From: Marchantia polymorpha subsp. ruderalis
Lineage: Eukaryota > Streptophyta > Marchantiopsida > Marchantiales > Marchantiaceae
Length of the DNA stretch: 64,000 bases
Reading direction: 5' to 3'
Assembly: GCA_037833965.1 (NCBI GenBank)
Contig: AP031351.1
Location: 13,652,501 to 13,716,500, forward strand
Below are positions 62,532 to 64,000 of this stretch, in pieces. Below the pieces are notes generated by a model. It did not search any database. It saw only the letters and a program-made list of their open reading frames with translations, and was not told where the DNA came from. The position numbers and the translations under genes are program-made. How positions within the stretch are numbered: position 1 is the stretch's first letter; every line of letters begins with the position of its first letter.

Positions 62532-63695
62532 TTACTGGTGATCTTCGTTTCCCGAAACTGCTTCCTCCACCTCTTCATACTCTATCCCCTCCATATTGTT
62601 GAACGGTCGTCGCTGCATGGGCCGTCCTCCTTGTTGTGTCGGCCGAACTCGACAAAACTTGGCTTTGTGACCCATTCGTCCACATGCATAGCATTGGCGA
62701 TTGTCACGAACTCCAGCTCCTCCTCGAACCATTCCATTATTTGCATAACCTTCTTGCAAATTTGGAACTCCTGGTCGCCTAATCTCACCTCCAAATCTTG
62801 GTGGTGGTCCTCTTGTTGGTGCAAAACCTTCTCTACGTCGAAGGTTTCCCAACTCCATCGGTGTTGGACCAGATGGATCTCTAAAATTGCTCATTGGCTC
62901 ACCGTGTGTGACACCAAAAGCACCTGAAATTCGTTGAGCAATTGCGATTGCTTCATTCACAGTAGATGGATTGCTTACCATCACCTCCTTTCGAATTCGA
63001 TCTTTCAAGCCTCGTTTGAACACGTCCAAGGCTTCAGCTCCACTCATATCCATGATAGATACTTGAAGATCACGAAATTCTTCAATGTACTCATGAATAC
63101 CTCCTTTCTGCTTCAGATCCCACATCTTCATTCTTGCAGTTTGAAGAGAATCCACCGCTTGAAAATTTTGCAGAAGTCCTTCCTGCATTCCACTCCACGA
63201 AATGGTAGCACCTCGTTCTGAAAGCATTCTCTCCCATGTTGTGTACCATGTGAGAGCCTTATCCGTAAGATAAGATCTCATGAACATTCCTGCAATATAA
63301 TCAGAAACATGAAAATGGGATAAATGAATATTCATCCTCATAATCCATCCCTCTAACACTCCCATTGCTCTACTCCCTTTGTAAGCTTCCACCTTACAGG
63401 ATTTTCCCATTCGAAGCAAAAGATTTGCTTGATCTTCAATCTCTTGAAGACGTCTCCTATTTGCCTCTGCTGCATCAATAGGAGTTGGTTCTGGCTGAAC
63501 TTGGGAAGCTTGAACTTGAGGTTCAACTTCCATCTCTCCAACTCTCTCTCTCTCTACTTTCTCACTCTCTAATGCAAAGATTTTATCTTCCATGGCTTGC
63601 TGCTTGGTATGCCCATCTACTATCGCTTTTCTCAACTCCTTCATCTCTGCCATGATTGCATTGAGAACCTCACCCATATCAATTGATGTTCCCAT
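62532..63695 (-). CDS. gag: Chromovirus gag (capsid/nucleocapsid)
   Basis: About 387 residues. The central part has the retrotransposon gag pattern ([71 protein letters not shown]), followed by a basic linker and one CCHC zinc knuckle, [14 protein letters not shown]. An acidic, coiled-coil-like stretch rich in E/K lies near the N-terminus. The reading frame is open throughout. Confidence 0.92.
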   Translation of the reverse strand: MGTSIDMGEVLNAIMAEMKELRKAIVDGHTKQQAMEDKIFALESEKVERERVGEMEVEPQVQASQVQPEPTPIDAAEANRRRLQEIEDQANLLLRMGKSCKVEAYKGSRAMGVLEGWIMRMNIHLSHFHVSDYIAGMFMRSYLTDKALTWYTTWERMLSERGATISWSGMQEGLLQNFQAVDSLQTARMKMWDLKQKGGIHEYIEEFRDLQVSIMDMSGAEALDVFKRGLKDRIRKEVMVSNPSTVNEAIAIAQRISGAFGVTHGEPMSNFRDPSGPTPMELGNLRRREGFAPTRGPPPRFGGEIRRPGVPNLQEGYANNGMVRGGAGVRDNRQCYACGRMGHKAKFCRVRPTQQGGRPMQRRPFNNMEGIEYEEVEEAVSGNEDHQ

Positions 63696-64000
63696 GCTTT
63701 TTCACACTCCCTCTAATACAAAGTGAGTATAATCACTATGTGACCTCTCAACAAAGGAGTCACAAAAGGTGCAGGTGACTCTATCACAGCTCTATAGTAC
63801 TCCTCTCCATAATTCCTCACAAGAAAATCTCTCCATATCCTCTTCTGTCTATATACTGTTCTAATCTCTACATAAGTGCTAAATCGAACCGGGACAGGTG
63901 GTTCGCGATTCAAATCCATGAAACAATCAGTATAGAATGTATATAGTACAATCCCAAGTCTCTCCATAAGTAACTATTGGAAGAATCAGTGGCACTCTTG
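63696..64000 (-). other. Internal leader of the chromovirus, cut by the window edge
   Basis: Sequence between gag and the unseen 5' LTR. No clear tRNA primer-binding site was found in the part present. An open frame at 63713-63967 has no recognisable domain and is not called. Confidence 0.5.

Larger units (their letters stand above)
58668..64000 (-). mobile_element. Ty3/Gypsy chromovirus LTR retrotransposon (5' LTR beyond window)
   Basis: A minus-strand element with, in order from the right: leader, gag with zinc knuckle, pol (protease, reverse transcriptase, RNase H, integrase, chromodomain), polypurine tract and 3' LTR. The chromodomain at the integrase end places it in the chromoviruses, abundant in mosses and lycophytes. 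The copy is close to whole, with about one break in its coding part, so it is a fairly young insertion. Age cannot be set from LTR divergence because the 5' LTR lies past the right edge. Confidence 0.93.

Overview
The window is nuclear DNA of a land plant, most likely a bryophyte-grade or other free-sporing plant. Genes have many short exons with GT/AG introns, lie far apart in AT-rich DNA, and share the window with a chromodomain Ty3/Gypsy retrotransposon. One gene encodes a HEAT-repeat axonemal dynein assembly factor (DNAAF5/HEATR2 type), expected only in plants that still make flagellated sperm. Introns of about 0.1-2 kb argue against Selaginella (tiny introns) and ferns (very long introns), so a moss or liverwort is the best guess. 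This is inference; no species was identified.

I rebuilt five multi-exon host genes by hand. Four have consistent splice phases throughout; the strictosidine-synthase-like gene has one unresolved exon start. (1) Minus strand, 4854 to the left edge: signal peptide and most of a heavily glycosylated receptor ligand-binding ectodomain (ANF_receptor fold, closest in feel to class C GPCR/GABA-B and glutamate-receptor amino-terminal domains); its 3' part lies outside the window. (2) Minus, 33920-32154: complete 7-exon 5-formyltetrahydrofolate cyclo-ligase. (3) Plus, 37012-45943: complete 15-exon DNAAF5-like gene with a long extra N-terminus. (4) Minus, 49673-46077: strictosidine-synthase-like/APMAP beta-propeller protein, tail to tail with DNAAF5. 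(5) Minus, 55982-53702: complete 6-exon TFIIF beta subunit (RAP30). Weaker candidates are a membrane-protein fragment (13.5-14.4 kb, minus) and a two-exon reading frame nested in an intron of the strictosidine-synthase-like gene (48.1-48.6 kb, plus).

Region by region: 1-4.9 kb receptor; 4.9-8.3 kb GC-rich, no recognised gene; 8.3-13.4 kb AT-rich; 13.5-14.4 kb membrane-protein candidate; 14.4-21 kb AT-rich with microsatellites; 21-22.4 kb GC-rich island; 22.4-28.3 kb very AT-rich with a probable decayed retroelement; 28.3-30 kb GC-rich island; 30-32.1 kb spacer with perfect hairpins; 32.2-33.9 kb cyclo-ligase; 33.9-37 kb divergent spacer; 37-49.7 kb DNAAF5 and strictosidine-synthase-like pair; 49.7-53.7 kb spacer; 53.7-56 kb TFIIF beta; 56-57.9 kb spacer; 57.9-64 kb nested transposable elements. 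The host genes have unrelated roles (signalling, folate metabolism, cilium assembly, secretory-pathway enzyme, transcription) and form no pathway. The least expected items are the receptor ectodomain, the DNAAF5 N-terminal extension, a set of near-perfect short hairpins, and repeated ACGT-core elements in the retrotransposon LTR.
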